The notes under the pieces: model-generated
Databases searched by the model: none
The model's input: the letters and a program-made list of their open reading frames with translations, nothing else
What the model was told of the DNA's origin: nothing
Made by a program: the position numbers and the translations under genes
Shown: positions 16,220-24,751 of the stretch, piece by piece
Numbering within the stretch: position 1 is the first letter of the stretch
How the letters are laid out: each line of letters opens with the position of its first letter
Assembly: GCA_023653075.1 (NCBI GenBank)
Contig: JAMNXQ010000013.1
Span: 1-43,773, forward strand
Length of the DNA stretch: 43,773 bases
Source: Algoriphagus sp.
GTDB taxonomy: Bacteria > Bacteroidota > Bacteroidia > Cytophagales > Cyclobacteriaceae
Reading direction: 5' to 3'

Positions 16220-18121
16220 TTAGGAATTCGTCCATTGGGTGTGGTAAAACTTCCCGCTTGGATCGTCGTTGCGCTGGTAGGTATGCGCTCCAAAATAATC
16301 GCGCTGTGCCTGAATCACGGAAGCCGAAGACTCCGCGGTAATTCTACCGAGAAGGTAGTTGATCCCTGCGCTCATTACCGGTAAAGCAAACCCATTCGTC
16401 ACCCCCAATCCCACTAATTCTGCCAAGGCCTTTCTTCCAGAAATCACCTGTTCTTTCACTCCTGCGATTTCAAAGAAGGCCACTTGATCCCCATAATTAG
16501 TAGAAATTCGCTCCATCAAACCGGATCGGATGATGCAGCCATTGGTCCAGATGCGTGCGATTTCATTGAAATTTAGCCCCCAGCCCTTGCTATCTGAAAC
16601 TGTTTTCATCAATCGGAAACCCACCTCATGATTGATGATTCGAGCCAAGCCATAGGCTTCTTTAATTTTGGGAAGCCAAGCTTCCAAGGAACCCTCAACC
16701 TGTTGGAATTCATGTTGGAAGGTTTTGGAAAATGCAAGGCGCATCGCTTTTTCTCCAGACACCCCTCGGGCGTTCACAGCCTCAGCCAACGGGCTGTATG
16801 GAATTCCATATTCCAAGGCCGTAGTCAATGACCAAGCACCGGTCCCTTTTTGACCGGCCTGATCTAGAATTTTATCGAGGAGCAATTCTCCACCTTCTTT
16901 GAAAAGCAAGAGATCGGCAGTGATTTCCAGTAGGAAGGACTTCAACTCGCCTTTTGCCCAGTCCGAAAAAATGGCAGATACCTGGGCAGCCGAGCAGCCA
17001 AATCCAAAACGAAGGAAGTGAACCAACTCCGCCAAAACCTGCATCTCCCCGTACTCAATCGAGTTGTGTACCATTTTGATAAAGTGACCTGATCCTCCCG
17101 GTCCAACATAGGTCACGCAAGGCTTTCCGTTCATGTCTTTGGCAGAGATTCTACCCAAGAAATCGGCCACCATCGCATAGCCTTCTGCATTCCCTCCAGG
17201 CATAATGGATGGTCCTTTACGTGCCCCTTCTTCTCCACCGGAAACACCCATGGGGAGAAAATGCATGCCCACTTCTTTGAGGCGATTGACTCTTCGATCC
17301 GAATCTAAGTAGAAGGAATTGCCTCCATCGATCACCAAATCGTCTTTCTCCAAAATCGGAATCAAGGCATCCAACTGGGCATCGATAGCGGCACCCGCAG
17401 GAATCATCATCAAGATGCGACGCGGGGTAGCCAAGGAAGCCACAAAAGCTGCAAGATCCTCAAAAGCAGCCATTTGGGTGAACTCTGGATTTTCTAGGAG
17501 CACCTTTTGGGCAATTCCCTCCTCCTTACCCGCCACAAAACGGTTGTAAAGGGATACGGAAACCCCATTTTCTGCGAGGTTGAGCGCCAGGCTTTTGCCC
17601 ATCACACCCATACCGATCACTCCCATGTTCATTTTCATGTCCTGCATTTTTAAATAGTGTAGTGAAACCTCAAGCACCTCGGCTGGGGTTCCAGAAATAG
17701 CAACCAAATGGCCGACTCGTGGCTGCTCCCAAATCGCAAATTGGGAGTCCAAAAGTCCTGCCTTCATGTAGTGGTTTTGACGCGCAAGCATCCGTTGCCA
17801 GATCAGGTCTCGGTCTCCAACCAGGTGGATCCAACGCAAACTTTCGCTTACCTGAAGCTGCTCCCGGTAGGCATTTTTAAGTGCCGAACAAGCGAGAACT
17901 GCGCCCCCCCTTGCTTCCATCTCCAGCAACTTGGCCGCCAAGCTGGCTAACCAAGGTTGGCGATCCACATCCGTGAGTGGCTCTCCACTGCTCATTTTTT
18001 CAATGTTGGCAGGAGGATGAAAGTCATCGGCATCCAAAAAGGGGATTCCCAGTGCCTGAGACAAGCCCAACCCAAGGGTAGTTTTCCCTGTACCTGACAC
18101 TCCGGTGACCACTACAAGCAT
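16220..18121 (-). CDS. Fused gluconokinase / 6-phosphogluconate dehydrogenase
   Basis: One open frame encodes two consecutive enzymes of gluconate use. The first about 160 residues are a GntK-type gluconokinase with P-loop GVSGTGKT (residues 7-14 from the chosen start), FLDADDFHPPANIEKM and ACSALKNAYR. Then comes a full decarboxylating 6-phosphogluconate dehydrogenase of about 470 residues, with GVIGMGVMGKSLALNLAENG, GVSGGEEGARKGPS and FIKMVHNSIEYGEMQ. The fusion would phosphorylate gluconate and convert the 6-phosphogluconate to ribulose 5-phosphate. I start at the ATG at 18121 because kinases of this family begin directly at the P-loop strand; the frame opens 60 bp earlier. A complete promoter abuts that ATG. 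No stop or frameshift separates the parts. Confidence 0.9.
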   Translation of the reverse strand: MLVVVTGVSGTGKTTLGLGLSQALGIPFLDADDFHPPANIEKMSSGEPLTDVDRQPWLASLAAKLLEMEARGGAVLACSALKNAYREQLQVSESLRWIHLVGDRDLIWQRMLARQNHYMKAGLLDSQFAIWEQPRVGHLVAISGTPAEVLEVSLHYLKMQDMKMNMGVIGMGVMGKSLALNLAENGVSVSLYNRFVAGKEEGIAQKVLLENPEFTQMAAFEDLAAFVASLATPRRILMMIPAGAAIDAQLDALIPILEKDDLVIDGGNSFYLDSDRRVNRLKEVGMHFLPMGVSGGEEGARKGPSIMPGGNAEGYAMVADFLGRISAKDMNGKPCVTYVGPGGSGHFIKMVHNSIEYGEMQVLAELVHFLRFGFGCSAAQVSAIFSDWAKGELKSFLLEITADLLLFKEGGELLLDKILDQAGQKGTGAWSLTTALEYGIPYSPLAEAVNARGVSGEKAMRLAFSKTFQHEFQQVEGSLEAWLPKIKEAYGLARIINHEVGFRLMKTVSDSKGWGLNFNEIARIWTNGCIIRSGLMERISTNYGDQVAFFEIAGVKEQVISGRKALAELVGLGVTNGFALPVMSAGINYLLGRITAESSASVIQAQRDYFGAHTYQRNDDPSGKFYHTQWTNS

Positions 18122-18125
18122 GGGA

Positions 18126-18157
18126 CAAAGGTAACTTTTTGATTTCAACTCTACACA
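18126..18157 (-). promoter_or_regulatory. Promoter of the gntK-gnd gene
   Basis: On the minus strand TTG (18155-18157), a 21-nt spacer and TACCTTTG (18126-18133) match the Bacteroidota consensus exactly. Only 4 nt separate the -7 box from the ATG at 18121, so the mRNA would be leaderless or nearly so. Confidence 0.6.
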
Positions 18158-18297
18158 ATTTGAAAGCCCCAGGATTTGCATTTTTAGAGGGGCCCTAATC
18201 CGTTAGAATCGATCCAACAGTTAAAACCCAAAGAATCCATTTGCTGTGGGCCCAACACTAATTTTGGACTGGGTGATTTTTCCAAGCACTGATTTCC

Positions 18298-18305
18298 TAC
18301 CTTTG
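18298..18305 (+). promoter_or_regulatory. -7 box for the ABC-F gene
   Basis: TACCTTTG matches TAnnTTTG exactly and ends 20 nt before the ATG at 18326. A TTG at the preferred -33 distance is missing. Confidence 0.5.
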
Positions 18306-18325
18306 CTGCTCAATTTCAAGTACTC

Positions 18326-19960
18326 ATGATTTCAGTAGACAATGTGTCCGTCATTCACGGCGGCAGCCCCCTCTTCAGCAACATCACCTTCAACATCAAC
18401 GAAAGTGATAAAATCGCCCTTATGGGCAAAAATGGAGCAGGAAAATCCACCCTCCTCAAAATTATTGCTGGGGTAAATAAGCCCAGTTCAGGCTCGGTAT
18501 CTGCCCCAAAAGGATATGTGGTGGCTTACCTTCCGCAGCACTTGCTGACCGCTGATGACTGTACGGTGATGGAAGAAGCCTCCAAGGCCTTTGCTTCCTA
18601 CTTGAGCATGAAAGAAGAAATTGAAGCCATCAACGAGCAGCTGACCATACGTACAGACTACGAATCAGAAGATTATTACAAGCTCATAGAGAAAGTGTCT
18701 GAACTCAGTGAGAAATTCTATGCCATCGAGGAGATCAACTACGAGGCAGCCGTTGAAAAGGTATTGCTAGGTCTCGGCTTCCTTCGGGAAGATTTCACAC
18801 GCTCCACCTCAGAATTTTCGGGTGGATGGAGAATGCGCATTGAGCTTGCGAAGATTCTATTGCAAAACCCAGACCTCATCCTTCTCGATGAGCCCACCAA
18901 CCACCTGGATATCGAATCCATCCAATGGCTGGAAGACTTTTTGCTGACCAAAGCCAAAGCAGTGGTAGTCATCTCCCACGACCGGGCCTTTGTAGACAAC
19001 ATCACCTCACGAACCATCGAGGTGACCATGGGACGCATTTACGATTACAAAGCGAAATACAGCCACTACCTCGAGCTTCGCAAGGAGCGTCGAGAGCAGC
19101 AACAAAAACACTACGAGGAGCAGCAGCGATTCATCGCCGACACCACCCAGTTTATCGATAGATTTAAGGGTACCTACTCCAAAACCCTGCAAGTGCAGTC
19201 CCGCGTGAAAATGCTGGAAAAACTGGAGATCGTCGAAGTGGATGAAGTGGATACTTCTGCCTTGAAGCTTCGGTTCCCTCCTTCCCCTCGCTCGGGCAAA
19301 TACCCGGTAATCGTGGAGGACATGAGTAAAAACTATGGGGATCATGTGGTATTTCACCAAGCATCCATGACCATCGAGCAGGGGCAGAAAGTAGCCTTTG
19401 TCGGGAAAAATGGAGAGGGTAAATCCACCATGATCAAGGCCATCATGGGCCAGATTGATTTTAAAGGAAAGTGTGAATTGGGCCACAACGCCTTGATTGG
19501 CTACTTTGCTCAAAACCAAGCTTCCCTCCTCGACGAAACGCTGAGCATCTTCGAAACCATCGATCAGCTAGCAGTGGGTGAGGTCAGAACAAAAATCAAG
19601 GATATTCTCGGAGCCTTTATGTTTAAAGGGGACGACATCAACAAAAAAGTGAAAGTACTATCGGGTGGTGAAAAAACCCGTTTGGCGATGATCAAACTCC
19701 TCTTGCAGCCGGTCAATTTTCTGATTCTCGATGAACCGACCAACCACTTGGATATGAAGACCAAGGACATCATCAAAGATGCGCTCAAGGCCTTTGACGG
19801 TACGCTCATCTTGGTATCCCACGATCGAGACTTCTTGGATGGCTTGGCCAGCAAGGTCTTTGAATTTGGCAACAAGCGGGTGCGCGAGCATTTTGAAGAT
19901 ATCAACGGATTCTTGAGAAACAAGAAACTTGAAAACTTACGCGAGGTGGAGCGCAAGTAA
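18326..19960 (+). CDS. ABC-F family ATPase (YbiT-like)
   Basis: The 544-residue protein has two ABC ATPase domains and no membrane segment, the ABC-F layout. The first domain has Walker A GKNGAGKST (34-42), signature FSGGWRMRIELAKILL and Walker B LILLDEPTNHLD; the second has GKNGEGKST (about 360), LSGGEKTRLAMIKLLL and FLILDEPTNHLD. A charged, arginine-rich linker (RKERREQQQKHYEEQQ) joins them. ABC-F proteins act on the ribosome in translation control or antibiotic protection. It lacks the EttA-type arm seen in the paralogue at 31856-33535 and looks most like the YbiT subgroup. A bidirectional terminator follows. Confidence 0.9.
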   Translation: MISVDNVSVIHGGSPLFSNITFNINESDKIALMGKNGAGKSTLLKIIAGVNKPSSGSVSAPKGYVVAYLPQHLLTADDCTVMEEASKAFASYLSMKEEIEAINEQLTIRTDYESEDYYKLIEKVSELSEKFYAIEEINYEAAVEKVLLGLGFLREDFTRSTSEFSGGWRMRIELAKILLQNPDLILLDEPTNHLDIESIQWLEDFLLTKAKAVVVISHDRAFVDNITSRTIEVTMGRIYDYKAKYSHYLELRKERREQQQKHYEEQQRFIADTTQFIDRFKGTYSKTLQVQSRVKMLEKLEIVEVDEVDTSALKLRFPPSPRSGKYPVIVEDMSKNYGDHVVFHQASMTIEQGQKVAFVGKNGEGKSTMIKAIMGQIDFKGKCELGHNALIGYFAQNQASLLDETLSIFETIDQLAVGEVRTKIKDILGAFMFKGDDINKKVKVLSGGEKTRLAMIKLLLQPVNFLILDEPTNHLDMKTKDIIKDALKAFDGTLILVSHDRDFLDGLASKVFEFGNKRVREHFEDINGFLRNKKLENLREVERK

Positions 19961-19980
19961 TCGGATCTACAGACGGCATA

Positions 19981-20012
19981 AAAAAAAGCAATTCTTTCGA
20001 ATTGCTTTTTTT
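19981..20012. terminator. Bidirectional terminator between ABC-F and rny
   Basis: A 14-bp A/T-flanked perfect stem (19981-19994 with 19999-20012, loop TTTC) sits between convergent genes. It has a T run on both strands, so it can end transcription from both sides. Confidence 0.9.
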
Positions 20013-20029
20013 GTTTGGGTGATCTGGAC

Positions 20030-21598
20030 TTAGCGGGCGTAGTTCACGGCTCGCATTTCGCGAATCACCGTCACCTTGATTTGTCCAGGGTACTGCATTT
20101 CCTTTTCGATCTTTTGGGAAATATCGAAGGAAAGCTGACCTGCCTTCTGATCATCCACATTATCTGCATCGACTAGGATTCGCAACTCTCTACCTGCCTG
20201 CATGGCAAAACATTTGTTGACTCCGTCAAAGTTCAAGGCGAGTTCCTCTAATTCTTTCAGACGCTTCACATAGCTATCCATGATCTCTCGACGGGCACCT
20301 GGACGTGATCCGGAGATCGCATCTGAAGCCTGGACGATAGGCGATATCATGGAAGTCATTTCGATTTCATCGTGGTGAGCACCGATGGCATTGCAAATTT
20401 CTGGATGCTCCTTGTAGCGCTTGGCAAGCTCCATGCCCAAGAGTGCGTGCGGCAATTCCTGCTCTTCAGGCCATACTTTTCCGATATCGTGGAGTAGACC
20501 TGCACGCTTAGCCAACTTGGCATTGAGCCCCATCTCTGCAGCCATGGTGGCGGAGAGCTTGGCCACTTCTCTGGAGTGCTGAAGCAGGTTCTGTCCATAA
20601 GAAGAACGGAAACGCATACGGCCCACCATCTTGATCAATTCAGGGTGCAATCCATGAATTCCCAAATCGATGCAGGTACGCTCCCCGATTTCCACAATTT
20701 CCTCTTCGATGTTTTTCTCTGTCTTGGCCACGACCTCTTCGATACGTGCCGGGTGGATACGTCCATCCTGTACCAAACGGTGAAGGGAAAGGCGTGCAAT
20801 CTCTCTTCTCACCGGATCAAATCCAGAGATGATGATTGCTTCTGGGGTATCGTCTACGACAATTTCCACACCCGTAGCTGCTTCCAGCGCACGAATATTT
20901 CGACCTTCTCTACCGATGATTTTTCCTTTGATGTCGTCGCTTTCAATGTTGAATACGGACACACAGTTTTCCACTGCATGCTCGGTAGCGGTACGTTGGA
21001 TGGTGTCCAAAACGATCTTTTTGGCCTGCTTGGTGGCGGTCAATTTGGCCTCGTCTAAGATGTCCTTGATTTGGGAAGAAGCCTTGCTTTGCGCCTCTTC
21101 GGTCAGCATGCTTACCAATTGCTCTCTCGCCTCTTCTCTGCTCAAGCCCGCAAGCTTTTCCAAGTCTGCAATGCGCTGATTGGTGACACGATCTAACTCT
21201 TCCTTCTTCACTTGAACGGCATGCAATTGAGCTGTCAAGTTTTCTTTCTTGGAGTCGAGTTCCGCCTCTCTGCGCTTGACATTTTCTTGTTCCTTGGCTA
21301 CCTGCTGCTGCAGTTGCTTCACCTTGTTTTCGTTGGTGATGATCAAGTTTTTCTTGTTATTGGTCTCCTCATCAAACTCCGCCTTGAGCTTAAAAAACTT
21401 TTCTTTTGCCTCAAGCATGCGGTCTTTTTTGATAGTTTCCGCGGTCAATTCCGCTTCTCGGAGCATGGACTTAATCTTCTCCTTGGTCTCCCCAATCTGT
21501 TTGCTTTGTTTATTTTTGAATACGAAGCCAGATAGAACGGCTCCTCCACCTAGCCCTGCAAGGGCCGCTAGGATGGAAAATAAAAGTACGTTTGCCAT
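20030..21598 (-). CDS. rny: Ribonuclease Y
   Basis: The 522-residue protein is RNase Y, a membrane-anchored endoribonuclease that starts mRNA decay. An N-terminal membrane segment (about residues 4-27) is followed by a long coiled coil rich in Lys and Glu (about 30-190). Next come a KH RNA-binding domain with [16 protein letters not shown] (near 230) and an HD phosphohydrolase domain with [13 protein letters not shown], whose His-Asp pair is near residue 370. Length and domain order are normal. It is the last gene of the minus-strand series pheT, coiled-coil, zapA, rny, with a 65-bp gap from zapA. Confidence 0.97.
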   Translation of the reverse strand: MANVLLFSILAALAGLGGGAVLSGFVFKNKQSKQIGETKEKIKSMLREAELTAETIKKDRMLEAKEKFFKLKAEFDEETNNKKNLIITNENKVKQLQQQVAKEQENVKRREAELDSKKENLTAQLHAVQVKKEELDRVTNQRIADLEKLAGLSREEAREQLVSMLTEEAQSKASSQIKDILDEAKLTATKQAKKIVLDTIQRTATEHAVENCVSVFNIESDDIKGKIIGREGRNIRALEAATGVEIVVDDTPEAIIISGFDPVRREIARLSLHRLVQDGRIHPARIEEVVAKTEKNIEEEIVEIGERTCIDLGIHGLHPELIKMVGRMRFRSSYGQNLLQHSREVAKLSATMAAEMGLNAKLAKRAGLLHDIGKVWPEEQELPHALLGMELAKRYKEHPEICNAIGAHHDEIEMTSMISPIVQASDAISGSRPGARREIMDSYVKRLKELEELALNFDGVNKCFAMQAGRELRILVDADNVDDQKAGQLSFDISQKIEKEMQYPGQIKVTVIREMRAVNYAR

Positions 21599-21663
21599 AG
21601 TAGTGAATATATATAAGGTTCACCTACCGGCTCCAGAATCATCAAAATGAAAGGGACTTAACC

Positions 21664-21948
21664 TTAAACAGCCTTGGCAAGCAAGGCCGAAATATGGACA
21701 AGACTGCGCTCTATTTGCTCGCTGTCTTCCGCATTTCCAGCATTGGTCTCAAGGGATTCCACCATGCAATCAAAGGCCACCATGGCCAATAGATCGGTGG
21801 AATCATCCAAGCCAAACTCGGATTTATACTTTCTTAACTTCTCATTGATCACTCGTCCTGCATGGCGAATTTTGCCCTCATCTTCAGGCTTCACACGCAT
21901 GGGATATTCCCGGTCTCCGATTTTTACTTTTATGGCTAATGTTTCCAT
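21664..21948 (-). CDS. zapA: Cell division protein ZapA
   Basis: The 94-residue protein matches ZapA: an N-terminal beta-hairpin domain (LAIKVKIGDREYPMRVKPEDEGKIRHAGRVINEKL) followed by a helix (STDLLAMVAFDCMVESL). ZapA binds and bundles FtsZ filaments at the division site. Its ATG follows the stop codon of the upstream coiled-coil gene after a single base, so they are surely co-transcribed. Confidence 0.92.
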   Translation of the reverse strand: METLAIKVKIGDREYPMRVKPEDEGKIRHAGRVINEKLRKYKSEFGLDDSTDLLAMVAFDCMVESLETNAGNAEDSEQIERSLVHISALLAKAV

Positions 21949-21949
21949 G

Positions 21950-22234
21950 TTATTCGGATAGGTGGGTAATCAACTGATCGATTTCTTGTATATAGGAATT
22001 GATTAAGTCACTCATTTCGACGGTATCCTCAGGGCTTACCGGTCGGTTGTCCACAATGTTACTAATTTTAATCTTATTTTTAAAATGGTCGAGGGCGACT
22101 TCCTTCTCCTGGACCTGAGCTTCAAGCTCCGCCAAACGGGCATTTAAGCGCTCATTTTCAGCAGTCAAGGCTTCTACCTTTTTACTTACCTGTACAGAAA
22201 GTTTTTCAAGTTTTTGTAATTCTTCTTGAATCAT
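21950..22234 (-). CDS. Small coiled-coil protein upstream of zapA
   Basis: The 94-residue protein is almost entirely a predicted coiled coil in its first two thirds (heptads through LEKLSVQVSKKVEALTAE and LNARLAELEAQVQEKE). It then has a conserved-looking tail with NKIKISNIVDNRP and a terminal helix. It lies 3 bp after pheT and 1 bp before zapA. Size, coiled coil and position suggest a ZapA partner comparable in role to ZapB, but no sequence homology to E. coli ZapB can be claimed. It could alternatively be a structural protein of another division complex. Confidence 0.8.
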   Translation of the reverse strand: MIQEELQKLEKLSVQVSKKVEALTAENERLNARLAELEAQVQEKEVALDHFKNKIKISNIVDNRPVSPEDTVEMSDLINSYIQEIDQLITHLSE

Positions 22235-22237
22235 AAC

Positions 22238-24655
22238 TTAGCTTCGGATAATGGCCCCCACTTGATTTTGAAAGGCATGAATCAAGTTACTCATTGTTTT
22301 TTCAATTTCCTTATCGGTCAAGGTATTTTCTTGATCCTGAAGAATAAAACTCAGCGCATAGGCTTTTTTTCCAGCCTCCAACTTGTCCCCTTGATACACA
22401 TCAAATACATCCAATCGCTTCAATAATTTTCCTCCTGCTTTTTCGGCTACTACCTTGACACGTGCAAAGGAAACCTCCTTATCCAGCACCAAGGAAAGGT
22501 CACGGCGAACCTCAGGAAACTTGGACAGCTCTTGGAATTTTTTCAATCCTGAAGATTTCTTGGCCAGCAAATCCCAGTCGAGCTCTGCATACCAAACCTC
22601 CTGTCTTACTTCGGCCAACTTCAGTTGCTTATCTTCGACCAGACCCAAGGTAGCTACCACTTTTTCACCCAGCTTCAAACTCAAGCCGTAGGCAAAAGGG
22701 GCTGTTTCAATTACCTCCACCTCACTTGCTTCTACGTTCAAACGCTCGAGGATTCGAGATACTGTGGCATACAGATCGGTAAAGCCAAATGGCTTCGCGG
22801 GCTCCACCCAGCTCTCGGAAGATCGGTTGCCGGACTGAAAAATCGCCAAACGGCGCGACTCCTTGTAGCCCCCTTCCGCCTTCTTTTGGTATATCGTACC
22901 AAACTCAAAGCATTTCAAGTCGGTTTGTCTTCTGTTGATGTTGTGTGCTACAACCTCCAAGCCGGAGAATAAGAGGGTTTGGCGCATGACGCCTAAGTCT
23001 TCGCTCAACTTGTTGTAGATCTCAACCGTAGTGCTGGCATCCAAAAAGCCTGCCTTTTCCACATACTTGGGGCTGGTCAAACTGTTGGTCACCAACTCAA
23101 AATAGCCTTGATTGGCAAGCAGCTCGGTGAGTCTGTACTGCAGCTTCGCCACATCCTTTACGGGATGCTCAGCCAAGTAATCCGTGCTTAGTGCCTCAGA
23201 AAGCAACACTTTCTGGAAGCCATGAATACGCAACACTTCCTCGATGATGTCTGCTTCACGCGTCACATCCACCCGGTAAGGCTTGACGGTGGCCACAAAC
23301 CCTTCGGTCGCCAACTCAGACACCACAATCTCTAAACTTTCCAATATTCCCACCACTTCGGTAGGCTCGATGACTTTGCCAATCAGGCGATTGATGTGCC
23401 CAAAATTGACTGGAATACGCACGTCCTGCTTGGGCTCAGGATAAACATCAATGATTTCGGAGGCTACTTTTGCTCCGGCATAGCGCTGCAACAGAATGAC
23501 GGCCTGCTTCAGTGCATAAACCGGCAGGTTGGGATCGGTACCCCGCTCAAAACGGAAGGAAGCATCGGTCTTCAAGCCATGCACCTGAGATCCCTTACGA
23601 ATCACGTCAGGGGAGAAATAAGCAGACTCCAAGAAGATACTTGTGGTCTGATCGGACACACCTGAAACGGCTCCTCCAAAGACCCCAGCAATACACATCC
23701 CTCCCCTCGGATCACAGATCATTAATTCTTCGCCAGAAAGCTTTCGCTCTTTTCCATCTAGAGTCACGAAGGTGCTCCCTTTCGGAAGTTTGCCTACGCG
23801 AATTTTGCCCTCCCCAATCTTGGCAGCATCAAAGGCATGCAAAGGCTGCCCCAAATCGTGCAGGATGTAGTTGGTGATGTCGACCACATTGTTGATCGGT
23901 TCCAAGCCCAGGGAGCGCAGAAAATGCTGGATCCATTGTGGGGAAGGTCCTACTTGAATATTCGTCAAGACGACCCCTGCATAGCGAGGGCAATCGTCCG
24001 TTTTGTCCACGACTACTTGCACGGCAGGGCCTTGGGCCTCCACGGGAAGTGCTTTCTCCTCAGGCAAACAAAGGTCTCTACGCACAAGGGCTTTCAAGTC
24101 CCTAGCCACACCTAAGTGAGAGGCGGCATCCGCGCGGTTGGGCGTAAGCCCGATTTCTAAAATTTGATCTTGGGTTACTTCAAAATAGGCCGAAGCAGGA
24201 GTCCCATTTGGTAGGTCCGTGTCCAGCACCATGATTCCCGCATGGGAAGTACCAATTCCGATTTCGTCTTCGGCACAAATCATTCCTTCGGAAACTTGTC
24301 CTCGGATTTTGGCTTTCTTGATTTCAAAAGGCTCTCCATTGCTTGGGTACAGGGTGGCTCCGACGGTAGCCACTACCACCTTCTGACCTGCTGCCACATT
24401 GGAGGCGCCACAGACGATCTGAGAAACCTGGTCTGGACCGATGGCCACAGTCGTCAAACTCAACTTGTCCGCATCGGGATGCTTCTCACAGGTCAACACC
24501 TCTCCAATGACCATTCCTTCCAAGCCTCCAGGTACAGACACAAAAGAATCAATGCTCTCTACTTCAAGCCCTGATTGGGTGAGTAGCGCGGCAATTTCGG
24601 CTGGACTTTCAGTCAAATGGATGTACTCCTTGAGTCTATTGATCGATATTTTCAT
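22238..24655 (-). CDS. pheT: Phenylalanyl-tRNA synthetase beta subunit
   Basis: The 805-residue protein is the beta chain of the alpha2-beta2 phenylalanyl-tRNA synthetase. It starts with the tRNA_bind/OB domain (about residues 40-150, with CEKHPDADKLSLTTV and IVCGASNVAAGQKVVVA). It continues through B3/4 and B5 domains (GLTPNRADAASHLGVARDLKAL, INNVVDITNYI) and ends with the ferredoxin-fold anticodon-binding domain (ELSKFPEVRRDLSLVLDKEV to the end). The alpha subunit gene pheS is not in the window. Upstream lies a -7 box and, between it and the ATG, a terminator-like hairpin. It is the first gene of the series pheT, coiled-coil, zapA, rny. Confidence 0.97.
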   Translation of the reverse strand: MKISINRLKEYIHLTESPAEIAALLTQSGLEVESIDSFVSVPGGLEGMVIGEVLTCEKHPDADKLSLTTVAIGPDQVSQIVCGASNVAAGQKVVVATVGATLYPSNGEPFEIKKAKIRGQVSEGMICAEDEIGIGTSHAGIMVLDTDLPNGTPASAYFEVTQDQILEIGLTPNRADAASHLGVARDLKALVRRDLCLPEEKALPVEAQGPAVQVVVDKTDDCPRYAGVVLTNIQVGPSPQWIQHFLRSLGLEPINNVVDITNYILHDLGQPLHAFDAAKIGEGKIRVGKLPKGSTFVTLDGKERKLSGEELMICDPRGGMCIAGVFGGAVSGVSDQTTSIFLESAYFSPDVIRKGSQVHGLKTDASFRFERGTDPNLPVYALKQAVILLQRYAGAKVASEIIDVYPEPKQDVRIPVNFGHINRLIGKVIEPTEVVGILESLEIVVSELATEGFVATVKPYRVDVTREADIIEEVLRIHGFQKVLLSEALSTDYLAEHPVKDVAKLQYRLTELLANQGYFELVTNSLTSPKYVEKAGFLDASTTVEIYNKLSEDLGVMRQTLLFSGLEVVAHNINRRQTDLKCFEFGTIYQKKAEGGYKESRRLAIFQSGNRSSESWVEPAKPFGFTDLYATVSRILERLNVEASEVEVIETAPFAYGLSLKLGEKVVATLGLVEDKQLKLAEVRQEVWYAELDWDLLAKKSSGLKKFQELSKFPEVRRDLSLVLDKEVSFARVKVVAEKAGGKLLKRLDVFDVYQGDKLEAGKKAYALSFILQDQENTLTDKEIEKTMSNLIHAFQNQVGAIIRS

Positions 24656-24684
24656 AGCAATGGGTGAGCTACCTTTCCGGTTAG

Positions 24685-24707
24685 CAAAAAAGGTGCGTAA
24701 GCACCTT
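24685..24707 (-). terminator. Terminator-like hairpin in the pheT leader
   Basis: A 7-bp stem AAGGTGC / GCACCTT (24690-24707, loop GTAA) is followed on the minus strand by TTTTTT. It lies 45 bp after the stop of the DUF1684 gene and 30 bp before the pheT ATG. It may simply end the upstream transcript. If the -7 box at 24720-24727 is used, it lies inside the pheT leader. Confidence 0.6.
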
Positions 24708-24719
24708 GTGGGTATGTTA

Positions 24720-24727
24720 CAAATTTA
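24720..24727 (-). promoter_or_regulatory. -7 box for pheT
   Basis: TAAATTTG on the minus strand matches TAnnTTTG exactly, 64 nt before the pheT ATG. No TTG at the preferred -33 distance. The box lies upstream of the terminator-like hairpin. Confidence 0.4.
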
Positions 24728-24751
24728 AAAGATTTGCCTGAGCCCTGGGCA

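Noticed and set aside
19007..19519. 170-codon frame antisense to the ABC-F gene
   Set aside because: It overlaps the linker and second Walker region of a clear ABC-F protein and resembles no known protein.
20576..21058. 160-codon frame antisense to rny
   Set aside because: It mirrors the coiled-coil and KH region of RNase Y and has no independent support.
21599..21663. Possible 6S or other structured RNA between zapA and rny
   Set aside because: The gap is 65 bp, too short for a 6S RNA, and shows no long hairpin.
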